From Symbiodinium sp. CCMP2592 (taxonomy: Eukaryota; Sar; Dinophyceae; Suessiales; Symbiodiniaceae), in the NCBI GenBank assembly GCA_905221615.1, contig CAJNDT010004013.1, positions 209,501-273,500 on the forward strand: 64,000 bases of DNA, written 5' to 3'. Below are positions 20,640-31,604 of this stretch, piece after piece. The notes under the pieces were generated by a model, which saw only the letters and a list, made by a program, of their open reading frames with translations, was not told the origin of the DNA and searched no databases. Every line of letters begins with the position of its first letter. Position 1 is the first letter of the stretch. The position numbers were made by a program, and so were the translations under genes.

Positions 20640-22530
20640 CGTAAAGCATCTGTGAAACCCCTTAAGAGACCTTCAACCCTAGCCTATCGTCCCGTGCCCC
20701 ATGACAGCAAGCATACACTGATAGCCAAGTGTCAAATGCAACCACAACCCGACACCCACAAACCCTCAACGACTTAAGCCGAAATCTTACCCCCCACTGA
20801 AGCCTAAACCTCATTTACATCGTTCGGGCTTAAGGCTTAAGAGAATGGAGTAGATGCTGAGGCTTACTCCGACCCTGCCCTCTCGTTCCCTGACCTCGCA
20901 CCAGCACTATTGATCCCGCGTCGTACAATGCATCCAATACCACACACAGCCAAAACCTCAACGACATAATAACCCGAAATCTGACTAGCCACTGCCACGT
21001 AGAAAGAAACTATTCGAAACGATTACAGAGATCGATTCTTAAATTAAGGATCAGGGTCTTATCTACTTGACGGGTTCAGGCAGAAAACGGAACGTATGAC
21101 TCTTCTCGGATACCAACTAATAGTGTCCCACTTTCTGGAGTTGTCTGGGTAGCTGCCTTCCCAACAGGCACCAGCGCCTGCTAATAGAGTTCAGTAGCAT
21201 AAACGCGAAGTTGCAGTGTTTCTACATATTGATACAAATACATAGATATATATCTACATATGCATAATAGATCGCAGCGTGACTAACAACCGGAATCAGC
21301 TGCTGGGTTGGCGTCGGGATTTAGGGTTTTGAATTCAAAATTCGACGGGATTCGCCTATTATAGCTTGGTTACGGGGTCAAGGATTTCGAATTCAACCTG
21401 GGGCCTGAGTTAAGCTACAGGTTCAGAGTTGGATTCAGGGTCTGGGGTCTGGATCACGAGAATGAAGCGCATGCCGCATTGCATTGTACACGGAATAGAG
21501 ACTTGAGCTCAGAACAACACCAATTCGGTGGATCAATGCCTCCAACACATGTACAGTTCGATCAAGATTAAGGCTTAAGCAAGTGGGGTAGATCCTGGAA
21601 ACTTACTCCACCCCTAGCCTGTACTCCCCTCCTCGACTATCGAATCATCTAGCTAGCCTAGGGATGCTCGCCCGGACTTGGCCCTCCTCTGCATGCCCAG
21701 TGCCACCGACTTCAGCACGTAGCGTTTAGCATTGCACGAGGCCTAGCCTCCACGCACACGCTCAAACCCACACGCGGCAGAGGAATCTCGTCAGTGCCGG
21801 TCGGAGGATGTGCAAATCAACGCTCCGAGTTCCGGACATCCAATGCTTTACACCGGGTGCCGAAGTAAGACTCCGAACGTCGCCCGATCGTAGCCTCCTG
21901 TGAAATCTGTGGTCATAGATCTCTTCTCACAATGCACATGGGGTTGCCCCTTTGCGCTGGCATCTCGCAGCCGCACTATGCAGATCGTCGGTTGCAGCCG
22001 AATGCTGGAAGCGTGATCCTAAACCGAAGACCAAAACCTCATGACCCCGAATTTAAACTACGTGGCGCTACCAGGACTTCAGACACTATCTCGATCAAGC
22101 TGGCTCAGGATATGTATACATGTCAATGCATATACACATATTTTGGGTGTCGGACTTAGGGGTTCACACTTCAGGCCCAGAGGCTCGGCAAGAGACAGTG
22201 TGCCCAATATACAATACAAGAACCCCGCCTAGCTGCCCCGCCTATCCTCAATGCCAGCCCGATCGTAAACGGAATGCCGCATATATAAGAAAGCAGATCA
22301 TACTCCAGCGCCGAAAGTGTTCTCAAGACGCAGAACGAAACTCAATCCCGACCACCTAGTGGAAACACGCGTTATCGACGGGAAAGTGAACCCTTATATA
22401 TGCCACCTGAACCTACCTAAATTCCACTCCAACCTATGCAACCGAAACCGAAACCCGTGGATCCTTGGTGCCTGCTCCGAGGCGAAGACCACGTTATCAC
22501 CGCGAGCCTAGACGAGTGAAGCCGGGGTTA
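20640..22530. repeat. Diverged copy of the satellite-plus-tail compound unit
   Basis: The order matches 12797-15921: two or three satellite monomers, the 'gggtcagggtcttat' tag near 21050, 'gcatgccgcattgcat' at ~21471, a 'gatgtgcaaatcaacgctccga' segment, a short TA-rich part and 'ggtgcctgctccgaggcgaagacca'. Substitutions and indels are frequent, so this is an old copy. Its right end continues as copy 2 does (41008 onward), showing that copy 1 is truncated at 15921. Confidence 0.7.
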
Positions 22531-22549
22531 CGTTCATCCATTGAGCCTT

Positions 22550-23580
22550 ATGCACTAGGTCCCCTGCCTATACTGCCAGGCCTTCAAACAACCCCATTTA
22601 AGCAGATGTCCGCTATCCCCAACAAATGCAAGAGTCGGTCAGGATTAAAGCTTGAAAAAACGAGCTAGATCCTAGGGGCCTACTCCAACCCAAACGCACC
22701 GTGCCTTGGTCCTACAACAAGAACCTGCAAACCCCAAACAGGTATTGATTCTCACTTCTAAAATGCGCCCAATGAAGCCTAAACCCAAGTTGGAGGTTGA
22801 CTCGCAATACAGCTTAAGAAAATGGGATGGATCCTAGGTGCCTACTCCAGCCCTAGCCTATCGTCCCTTGACCTCACACCAACACCCACTAAACCCCAAA
22901 CCACTACAAAGCAACCTGCAAATCCCGATCAGTTCCTGATCCCCAATCCTAAACTGCAGCCTACATCCAACACCCACAACACCATCGGTTGCCTTATCGG
23001 AGTTCTGACCCGCCACTGAAGCCTGAACCCAAAATATATATATATATATATATATCTATATACAAATATACATCTAGAGGTATGTATATACAGATATATA
23101 TATATATATATATATAAAGACAGAGAAAAAAAAGAGATAAAGGCAGCGAAAAAGATCAGTCCGTACTAGGCCTTCAAACCAAGGAGTGGCTCTTACGAAC
23201 CTCCACCAACCCTAGCCTATAGTCCCTAGCCCCATAACAACAACGACATCTTGATAACCAAGCGTAAAATGCACTCGATACCCAACACCCACAAACCCTC
23301 AACAACCTAATCCGAAATCCCAGCTCCTACTGAAACCTAAACCCAGTTTACATCAGTCGGGATTAAGGCTTCAGAAACTGGAGTGGATCCTAGGAGCCTC
23401 CGCCAACCCAAGCCTATCGACACCTAGCCCCACAACAGCGCTAGTGATCTCGACTCCTACAATGGGCCCAATACCAAACACTCGCGAACTCCCAACGACC
23501 TCAACCGTAAACTTCGTAAAATGAGTCCAATACCAGACACCCATAAACACTCAACGACCTAAACCATACATTCTTTGGGC
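22550..23580. repeat. Satellite array 2, diverged, with TA tract
   Basis: Begins with the array 'head' ('gccttcaaacaacccca.ttaagcag..tccgctatccccaac') and continues with four to five degenerate monomers interrupted by a TA microsatellite at 23034-23115. Confidence 0.7.
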
Positions 23581-24480
23581 TCCTTTATATTTTATTTATA
23601 GTAAGAAACCTCAAGAATGATATTGGTATTGATTTCTAGAGCACACCCCAGAGCGTGAAGTTTTGGGGCTTGGGGCTGAACGTTTAGAGTTTGGTATCTT
23701 GGGTCTCAGCAAAACTGTCCCTGAACCCTGAACCCTAACGTATGTACACACAGACATGCAGCTGTAAGTGCTTGAATATATATTCACCTTAGGAATCTAA
23801 TTATTGATTTTAACTGGTTTATTCGAAATAAATTTTAAGATGCCGCAAGTGGACAATGCCGGTCGAGGACTTGGGCCTTACTACTCCGCTGTCGCATGTA
23901 GTCGGAATATGAGGACTGGGCTTGAAAGGCCATTGAACTCGCAACGCATGCAAAAGCCGCAATTCTGGGGTTCGGGGTTTTTATGGCCTAAGGCCCCAGA
24001 CCCGAAACGCCCTAAATCAAGCCTCTGACTTGTTTCACGAAACAGGGGGAGTGGTTCAATAAGACTTCGTGGTATTAGTGATCACGGAACAGCATCACGG
24101 AACAGCAACTGAGTTTGGGAATAGCGGTCATTCTTGTGATCGTATTGGCCGTTGACCTCTTCTTCGCTGATGCTCTCCATTCTCCTTTACTTGCTAGTTA
24201 GTAGTATCTACAAATCAACCTAGTGGTGCTAGTAAGCTTAAGGTAGTCCTCCAGAGTCCTGGAAGTTTCCCATTACCACGGGGCCCGAAACTGCGAAATT
24301 AAACACCTCTAAAGCCCGTGCTTCAATTCCGCATTAAAACTCGCAGCCCTAAACCTAAAACCCTAATGCCTTGGCCCAAGTTAACTCCCCAAGCAAGCTG
24401 AACCCACATCTCTGAAAAGATGGAGACCCCCCACAGAAAACAAAAATCGTCTCATGGCTTAATGTTTTTGCGGTAGGATT
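23580..24480. other. Little structure; possible short ORF only
   Basis: AT-rich DNA. Near 23576 a 'ggctcctttatatt' motif resembles elements at 61.7-61.9 kb. The plus frame 23804-24028 has no recognisable content. Confidence 0.3.
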
Positions 24481-24499
24481 TTGAGTTTAGGGATTTCAG

Positions 24500-26770
24500 G
24501 CCAATGTGCGGGCAATCTAAGCATCGATCGGGATTAGGGCAGAAGAAAATGAGGTAGATCCTAGCGGCCTAGTCCAACCCCAGCCTATCGTACCTTGGCC
24601 CAAAAAGAACACCCTGCAAACCCAAACGACTATTGATGCCCAATCGAATGCTACATCCATTACACGCCTAAGACAATGGGGTGGATCCTGGGAGCATACT
24701 CCAACCCCAGCCTATCGTCTCCTGGCCCAAACAGAGCAACCTGCAAACCCCCAACGACTTTTGATCCCCAATCTTAATATGCATCCATTCAACGAGACCC
24801 ACGAACCCTCAACAACCTTATCGAAATCTCACCCCCCACTGCAGCCTAAACCCAATCTAAGCATCGATCGGGAATAGTGCTTAAGAAAATGGCGTGTCAC
24901 CAAGGAGCTTACTGCAACCCTAACCTCTCGTCCCCTGGCCCCACAACAACAATCTGCAAACCCCAAACAGCTTTTGATCCCCAATCGTCAAATGCATCCA
25001 ACACGCGACGTCCACAAACCCAGAACGACCTAATCCGAACTCCCACCCCCCACTGAAGCCTAAACTCAATCTATATCCATCGGGATTACGGCTTCAGAAA
25101 ATGAGGTGGAACCTAGGGTCCTACTCCAACCCTAACCTATCGTCCCCTAGACCCACAACAGCGCTGTTGAACCTGCATCGTAAAATGCATCCACTACCGG
25201 ACACCCACAACCCCTCAACGACCTGATCCGACGTCTCACCGCCCACTGAAGCCTAAATACAATCTCGGGCAAAGGATTGTAGAGACTGCTTCTTAAATTA
25301 AGGGTCAGGGTCTTATATTATTTATGGGATAAGCCACAACGATCGGAATCAGAGCTTAAGAAAATGGAATGGATCCCAGGAACCTACTCCAACCCCAGCC
25401 TATCGTCCCCTGGCCCAAACAGAGCCACCTGCAAACCCCAAACGACCATTGATCCCCAATCTACAACGATCGGGATGGGGGTCCACCGGAAGTAAGGCTT
25501 AAGAAAATGGGGTGGATTCTAGAGGCCTGATCTAACCCTAGCCTGTCGTCGTCTGGCCCAAAAAGAGCAACCTGGAAAGCAGACGCCTATGGCACCCCAA
25601 ACGCAAGAACCATTCGTTATTCGATACACACAAAACCGCAACGACAACATCAGAAATTTCACCCCCCACCAAAGCCTGAACTTAAACCGAAGCAGGTGAT
25701 TGATCGGGACTAAGGATTAAGAAAATGGGGTAGATCCTAGGGGCCTACTCAAACACGAGCCTGTCGTCCCCTGACCCCGAAACAGCAACCTGCGAACCTC
25801 AAACGACTATTAGTTCCCAATCTGAAAATGAAGCCACTAACCAACACTTACGAACCCTCAACCACGAAATCCGAAATCTAGCTCCTAAAGCTTAAACCCA
25901 TTCTAAAGCTCGATCAGGACTAAGGCTAACCTTTCTACGTACTATAGATACATATCTTGGATACATCGGGATAGAGGAGGTGGATCCTAGAGGCCTACTC
26001 CAACCCAAATGTATCAGTTCCTGACCCTACTACAGCAACCTGAAAACTCCTCAAAGGCCTATTGAGCCTTAATCGTAAAATGCACCCAACACCCGACACC
26101 CACAAACCTTCAACGACAGCATCAGAAAACTTACCCCCTTCTAACGCCTAAACTCTATCTGAAATTGATCGAGATGAGGGCTTAAGAAAATGGGGTAGAT
26201 CCTAGGGGCCTACAGCAAGCTGCAAACCCCAGACGGCTGTGGATTCCCAATCGTAAAATGCAGCCAACACTGAACACCCGCAAACCGTCAGCGACATCAT
26301 CTCAAATCTCATCCCCCACTGAAGACCAGACCCCTGATCTACATATATATATATATATATATGTGCATATCTGTACATGTATGTATATGTTAACAACCTA
26401 ATCCGAAATCCCAACCGACGCTCAAACCTAAACCCAGGTTATATCGAGCGGGATTGAAACATAAGACGATGCAGTGGACTCTTTTCAACCTATTCCAACC
26501 CGAGCTCATCGACCCGGGGCCCGACCACAGCGCTAGTGATCCCGAATCGTAAAATGCATCTAATACCAGACACCCACAAACTCTCAACGACCAAACCCAA
26601 AATCTCGCCACCCACTGAAGCCTAAACCCAATCTGGGAATCGATCAGGATTGAAGCTTAAGAAAATGGGGCAGATCCTAGGGGCTTACTCCAACTTTTGC
26701 CCATGTCCCCTGGACCAAAAACAAGAGCTTGCAAACCCCAACGCGATTGATCCCCAATCGTCCTAGAAGT
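24500..26770. repeat. Satellite array 3
   Basis: About eleven monomers in the same orientation as the other arrays. 24663-25500 is nearly identical to 32368-33170, including the deviant 'aatagtgcttaagaaaatggcgtg' monomer, so whole multi-monomer blocks have been copied between arrays. The higher-order tag occurs at 25302. A TA tract at 26341-26360 interrupts the array. Confidence 0.9.
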
Positions 26771-26953
26771 TATTTCCGGGAACCAGGGTTGCAGTGTCTA
26801 AGCCTTGCATTCAGCGATTGGGGTTTGATGCATTTCAAAGCGCCGATCAAACCTCAACCTCAAAGCCCGAACCCTAGGCCCTGAACCGTGCACTAATTTG
26901 ACACACTCATGGCCAGACTACACAGCCTCGAATGAAGCCACGACCGGCTGCAG

Positions 26954-27256
26954 TCACGACATCGGTTCGTGATAGCCACGACGGCTGTTAAATTTCTTGC
27001 CGACAACCGTCCAGCTTGTCTCCACGGTTGAGGATGTCATGTCCTTTACTGTTTCCACATCGGGCTGTGTCCACTGCTCTGGTCTATCTCGTTCTGTGTG
27101 CGTTGGGGCCAACCTATGTGGCCGTGCGCCTGGTCCTGGACGAACCTCGACGGCTGTTTGGCTAGCTCGGCTATTCAAGCTCAAACGCTTCCGAGCAGCG
27201 AGCTCTCCCCACTGAAGCCACGACCCAGCACACGATAGCCCAAAACAGGCCGCCAA
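26954..27256 (-). CDS. Coding-like segment, unknown protein
   Basis: A 100-codon minus frame. The second half is polar and protein-like (PTHTERDRPEQWTQPDVETV.., SWTVVGKKFNSRRGYHEPMS, then TGA). The first 20 residues are less convincing and probably upstream of the true exon. It lies in a non-satellite island between arrays 3 and 4. Not recognised. 27260-28030 beyond it shows only drifted telomere-like motifs. Confidence 0.38.
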   Translation of the reverse strand: MAACFGLSCAGSWLQWGELAARKRLSLNSRASQTAVEVRPGPGARPHRLAPTHTERDRPEQWTQPDVETVKDMTSSTVETSWTVVGKKFNSRRGYHEPMS

Positions 27257-28029
27257 AGTTTAGCCCTAAACCCAAAAGCCAAACCCTAGGCACATCCACT
27301 TTGGACGAACCCCTAAGCCCTACCTAAACCCGAAACTCCGACATCCTCACCTCCAAATCCTCGTGCGCCCCGAAGACTCGAGCCCACACCCCAGCTCCTA
27401 AAACCCTAAGCTCGCCCAAAACCCTACGCCCTGTCCAATCCCTAAGCGCGAACCCGAGGCCCAAAGCCTCTGAACCCAGACTTGCTGAGAATTCGGACGC
27501 TTCGACCGCAACCTTACACTTGCAACTCAATACACCTGCGATTAAACACGTGGAAACCCTACACAATCACTTCTAACCTTTACAGAAACCACACCCCAAA
27601 GCCCTTGGATGCAGCCCTTGAAAATAACCCTTTCTAAAACTAACACTTAGTCTCAGTTGCTAGTGAGTTATACATAAACGCTAAACATCAGGATCCTTCT
27701 CTTGGATACTGCCCGCTCACAGTGACAGTCTGTAATATAGATACTACGAAAGGCCCAGTAATCTCAAGTCTAGATCATGAAAAGTATCCAACTGTTGCTA
27801 ACTGGGAATAGTATCCCGTTCCTTTCAAGCCTATGAATACTACGAAAATCCGTTGACCTCCAAAAGCGTCTCTGTGCCTACAAAATCCACACAAGCTTGG
27901 CAAGCCTTGGCATAGCCGGAAAACGCAGCCAACAGCACGAAGTCCTGCAGTTCATGTCAGCTGTTTCGACTTTCCAAGTTTCGCGGTCTGTATATATATA
28001 TATATTTTGTATAGAGAAGAAACAGAGAA

Positions 28030-28330
28030 AGAGACAGAGAAAGAAAACATGCAGTAGATCCTACGGGTCTACAACAACCTCAGCCTAGCGACCCGTAACT
28101 TCATAACAACAACCATATAGTGGTAACCAAGCTAAATGAACTCAATACCCGATACCGCCACACCCAAAACAACTTAATCCGAAATCCTAACCGCCACTGA
28201 AACCTAAACCCAGTTTGTATCGGTCGGGATTGAGGCTTCAGAAACTGGGGTGGATACTGGGAGCCTCCTCCTCCAACCCGAGCCTACGACCCCTGGCCCC
28301 GCAACAGCACCATTGACTTCGAATCCTAAA
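28030..28330. repeat. Satellite fragment
   Basis: One to two degenerate monomers ('gatcctacgggtctacaacaacctcagcctagcgacccg..') following a TA tract and a purine-rich run. No gene seen in 28330-28930. Confidence 0.65.
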
Positions 28331-28936
28331 ATGAATCCAGACATGTGACAGAGACACAGACAGTGACGGAGACAAAAGACATAGTTTCATGGTCAACAAA
28401 TGAGTCAGAGACAAGACTGACATGACATAGAGTTTTCGTAGAAAACCTTTCGTGCACATGAAAGAGACAGCATGGTGTCATTAACAGAAGGTAACGAGTT
28501 CCAGGTCCTTGCTCAACGAGAGATTTAGGTTTCTTGACTCGAAACACGTTGGGTCGTAGGATCTCGCGCTTTGGGTTACTGGGGGTTCAGACAGGGTTTC
28601 TGGACTTATGCTTGTAGGTTCAGCACACTCAGGGTTAAGTTTCTAGACTGAAAATTTGCTAGGGATGATGTAGTTACCACGGTTGGAAGTACAGTTTGTT
28701 TTTCGCGCTTTGTTAAGGATGCTGCATAAAATCGTCTGAATATGCAACGACAGGCCATCTGGTGAGAGGATTGACAATGTGGGCTATACCAGCAACGTAG
28801 ATTTTGTATCCGTATACTCTAGTACGCCCACCATCGTGTGTTGAATTTAACCCAAACCCTGCACCCATGAACCTTACCTCTGAATAGCCTAGCTCCATCC
28901 ATAAGTCCTCGGAGTCAAGCTCCCCACCTTAAACCC

Positions 28937-29715
28937 CTACCAAGCACTGAAAATCTTTTCCTGCCGGACCTTCTTCTGGACGCTGCATCCAGCGGGCAGA
29001 TCAAACAGCTGTGACACGAGCTCATCGCCGAAGCTTTTTGGACGGCTGCTGCAATTCAGCTTGCTCCTTGGGGTTGAAAACCTAGATAGCCTTGAAATCT
29101 AAACCCCACATACGCACACTGATTAATTCATGAGTCTTCAAACCCTTGTCCTGCCAAAACATGCCCTTCAAGAACGGGTTGGCTTCCAGGAGGTCATGAG
29201 GAATCTCCTTGGACAGCTGGATGATGTCAGCCGGAAGTTTGCCTGGCATACTACTTCTTGAAAAATACTGAGCTAGGCCGAGAACAAGCTCGAACTTATG
29301 GACCAAAGAGCCCAAACAACACCAGACCCCTGAACCCGAAAATCTCCAACTTCAACCCGAAAATCTGCGCCGAGAAACGATGCGACGAGTCTAGCGCTTT
29401 GGCAAGACTCGACAGAAACTCGCCGACGAATTGCCGGTGCCCGGCCTTGCATCTCAGAGCGAAGTACCGCACGAGGCGCTGGCGCTCTTCCGTGTTCACG
29501 TCCGTCAAAAGCATGGCCGTAATGTGCTGAGTTGGATTGAACTAGCCAAACAAGGTTACCCTAAACCCTAAACCCTACGGATTCTATACGGGCCAAACGA
29601 TGTAAGTTGCTTACACTAGCAGTACTTGCTATGAAACAGCCAAAACAGATGCTGAGCAAGTCCAAGAAGCTGCCACCTCGCTAGCATCCACATTGTCCTG
29701 CTTCGGACACGTTGC
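28937..29715 (-). CDS. Four-exon 3' part of an unknown gene
   Basis: Exons 29715-29677, 29541-29379, 29242-29161 and 29048-28937 join in frame through GT-AG introns (phases 0, 1, 2) to a TAG stop. The product reads ATCPKQDNVDASE, FNPTQHITAMLLTDVNTEE.., KLPADIIQLSKEIPHDLLEAN.. and SRPKSFGDELVSQLFDLPAG..IFSAW. The content is helix-rich, with charged and leucine residues interleaved; I recognise no domain. An alternative acceptor gives exon 2 a start at 29526. It probably continues upstream into the Ala-rich exon (29790-30309), since strand and spacing agree, but that junction was not solved with canonical sites. Confidence 0.65.
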
Positions 29716-29789
29716 CTTGGATTCAAAAACCCAAACAGAATTTCAGTGTGGGAAACTGCAGGCAAGGAGAGGATTCGAAAATTTGCTTA

Positions 29790-30309
29790 AACTGTGACAA
29801 CGTGCCCAAGGATCCCTTTGACGACCCTTTCGGCCACCAGATGCAGTTGCTGATGACAGCTCATCCTCCGGCTCCGCAGCTGGTGCTGCTGAAGTTGGCT
29901 CCTCACTCTTGTAGCAACCCCCTGGGCCTGCCAGCTCGGCGGCTGCTGCTTGCTCAGCTGCTGCCTGGTTGGCTGCCGCTGCTTGCTCACCTGCTGCCCG
30001 CTCTGCCGCTGCCTTGCTTGCTGCCTGCTCGGCTGCTCGCTGAGCTGCTGCCTGCTCGGCTGCTGCTAGCTGGGCTGCCTGCTCGGCTAAGGCTTGCATG
30101 GCTGCTAGCTCGGCTGCTGCTTGCTCGGCAGCTGCTTGCTCAGCAGCTGCTTGCTTGGCTGCTTGCTGGCTTGCTGCCTGCTCAGCGGCTGCTGCTAGAT
30201 CAGCTGCCTGCTCAGCTGCTGCTTGCAGAGCTGCTTGCTCGGCTGCTGCGTCAGCCGCTGCCGCCTCAGCCTCAGCCGTAGCCCGCAGCCCACAAAGCTT
30301 CTTCTATGA
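29790..30309 (-). CDS. Ala/Gln/Glu-rich coiled-coil exon
   Basis: After a tttcatag acceptor the minus frame reads KKLCGLRATAEAEAAA.. and then ~120 residues built of A-E-Q-A-A-A units, a long alanine-rich helix or coiled coil, followed by an acidic P/E/S tail (EEPTSAAPAAEPEDELSS) and ..GGRKGRQRD. The plus strand carries LLPARLL/LLA-type shadow frames caused by the 'gctgctgcctgctcg' repeat. It is very likely the central exon of the gene whose 3' exons are at 28937-29715. The donor is uncertain: several GTs lie at 29790-29830, all leaving phase 1. Confidence 0.55.
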
Positions 30310-30709
30310 AACAACCTCCTCGACACTACCTGCGCCGTAAACCGTAAACTCTACATATTTATTTCCAACTACAACCCTAAAAGTGTACAGAAGCCGTCAC
30401 AAACACCAAACCTCTAACTAAACTTCTGAATACTACGTACTCGCCAAGTCCACGCTCTGCTGCTGCGACGATGCCGAGGCAGGCCTGACTTTGGCCTGGA
30501 TTGAAGCTGCAAAAGATTACTAACCAGAATCTAGCAGCGTAGCCATCGAAACCAGAAAACAAAAACGAATCCCGTACACTGAACGATTCGCGGCAGCATG
30601 GCGGAGGGAGGTATACAGATATAGATACCGCAAATCTCGGTCTAGTCTCACCATCAGTGTTACAAAAACCAAAGGCCTACCTGCAAACAGAACCCACCCC
30701 TAATGTCAG

Positions 30710-30817
30710 TTCGAATCAAGAATCTTTTGACTGTGGTCGAAACGGTGCTGCAGCTTCTCGAGCTTCTTTGCTTTCAAACTGCTTCGACCAGCCGCCCCTC
30801 CGTCTTTTGCCGCCCAT
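30710..30817 (-). CDS. First exon with start codon
   Basis: ATG at 30817 opens MGGKRRRGGWSKQFESKEA..APFRPQ, a basic N-terminus typical of small dinoflagellate proteins. A donor-like GT follows at ..ccaca|gtcaaaag. A candidate second exon lies at 30506-30441 (tttgcag acceptor, cga|gtacgt donor). It is probably the 5' end of the Ala-rich gene to its left on the same strand, but the phases were not fully reconciled. 30820-31080 holds no further signal. Confidence 0.45.
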
Positions 30818-31082
30818 GGCGACCAGACAGGGGTTCGGAGCTTATGCTTTAAGGTTTGAAGAAAGATAATGACTACTGCTCGAGTTATTTAAGATGGTGG
30901 TCCAGTACTACTCTTGTCTAGGATATTGACAGCTGCTGTTATTCAGCCATTTACTCCTTACATATAAATACTGAGAGTGAGGAGTCAGGTACACGCGCCT
31001 CGGTTCAGTAGCAGGGTTGAGAACAATAAGCTGAAACAGCATGAATAGCTGGCCCCAAGCCTTCCACTAAATTAGTTACTTG

Positions 31083-31193
31083 TTACATGATGCCAGTGCT
31101 AGTCCTTGCGTCCGACTTCTTGGCTCTCACGCATGCGACTGCTCTGCTGCGCGTGTTGCAAGGCAATGCTGCGACACGGAAAGAGTCATTCCG
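31083..31193 (-). CDS. Possible 3' exon of a HEAT-like gene
   Basis: A 36-codon minus frame ends at TAA 31085-31083 (..RVAALPCNTRSRAVACVRAKKSDARTSTGIM). RVAAL after N-D-S-F resembles the helix-turn of HEAT or armadillo repeats. It lies downstream of the 31440-31590 exon. A plus-strand frame overlaps. Confidence 0.3.
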   Translation of the reverse strand, partial: RNDSFRVAALPCNTRSRAVACVRAKKSDARTSTGIM

Positions 31194-31445
31194 ATGCCAT
31201 TGTGATTCCATTGTCTCACGAACGAAGCCAGTGCCGAACAGGAATCAACAAACGCCTACGGAAACCCTGAACATGTGGGTGGGCATGATGACCAATTAAA
31301 ACTTATCTAAACGAGGTTGCTGAGTGGGGGTATGAGATCACTTGATACCTTGCAGCACGTTCTGTAGTAGCATACCGAAAATGTAGATTTTTTAACTCAA
31401 TCTCCTCCAACCCCGCCCTAACTTCAGACCCCACAGTGTTACCTC
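31193..31445. repeat. 250-bp segment duplicated at 47055-47300
   Basis: Shared stretches include 'gccattgtgatt(t)ccttg', 'acgaacgaagccagtgcc', 'gaatcaacaaac' and 'actcaat(c/t)(t/c)cctccaacc'. Divergence is about 20%. It overlaps the region between the two HEAT-like exons, so part of that gene may have been copied. Confidence 0.55.
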
Positions 31446-31590
31446 AAACCCCGCGCCATGGCATGGTCCTGCTGAAACCACGCGCAGCAGCTCAATGCAG
31501 GCGCAAGCAGCAACCTGAGTCGTCGAGATAGAAGGATGTGTCAGGCTGTTTAACAGCGGTAGGATCGTGGACTTAACCAGGTCCCCCAAG
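31440..31590 (-). CDS. HEAT/armadillo-like exon fragment
   Basis: The minus frame reads LGDLVKSTILPLLNSLTHPS.., then VAACACIELLRVVSAG. The pattern of two amphipathic helices (L-L-N-S-L-x-H-P-S..V-A-A-C-A..L-L-R) fits a single HEAT/ARM repeat, a protein-interaction solenoid. The exon sits right against the head of satellite array 4, so the 5' part of the gene may have been displaced or lost. Confidence 0.4.
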
Positions 31591-31604
31591 TACAATAAAG
31601 AGTT

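Noticed and set aside
29712-30281. 189-codon plus-strand Leu/Pro/Ala-rich frame
   Set aside because: Shadow of the minus-strand Ala-Glu-Gln repeat, which has the protein-like composition, a splice acceptor and continuing exons.
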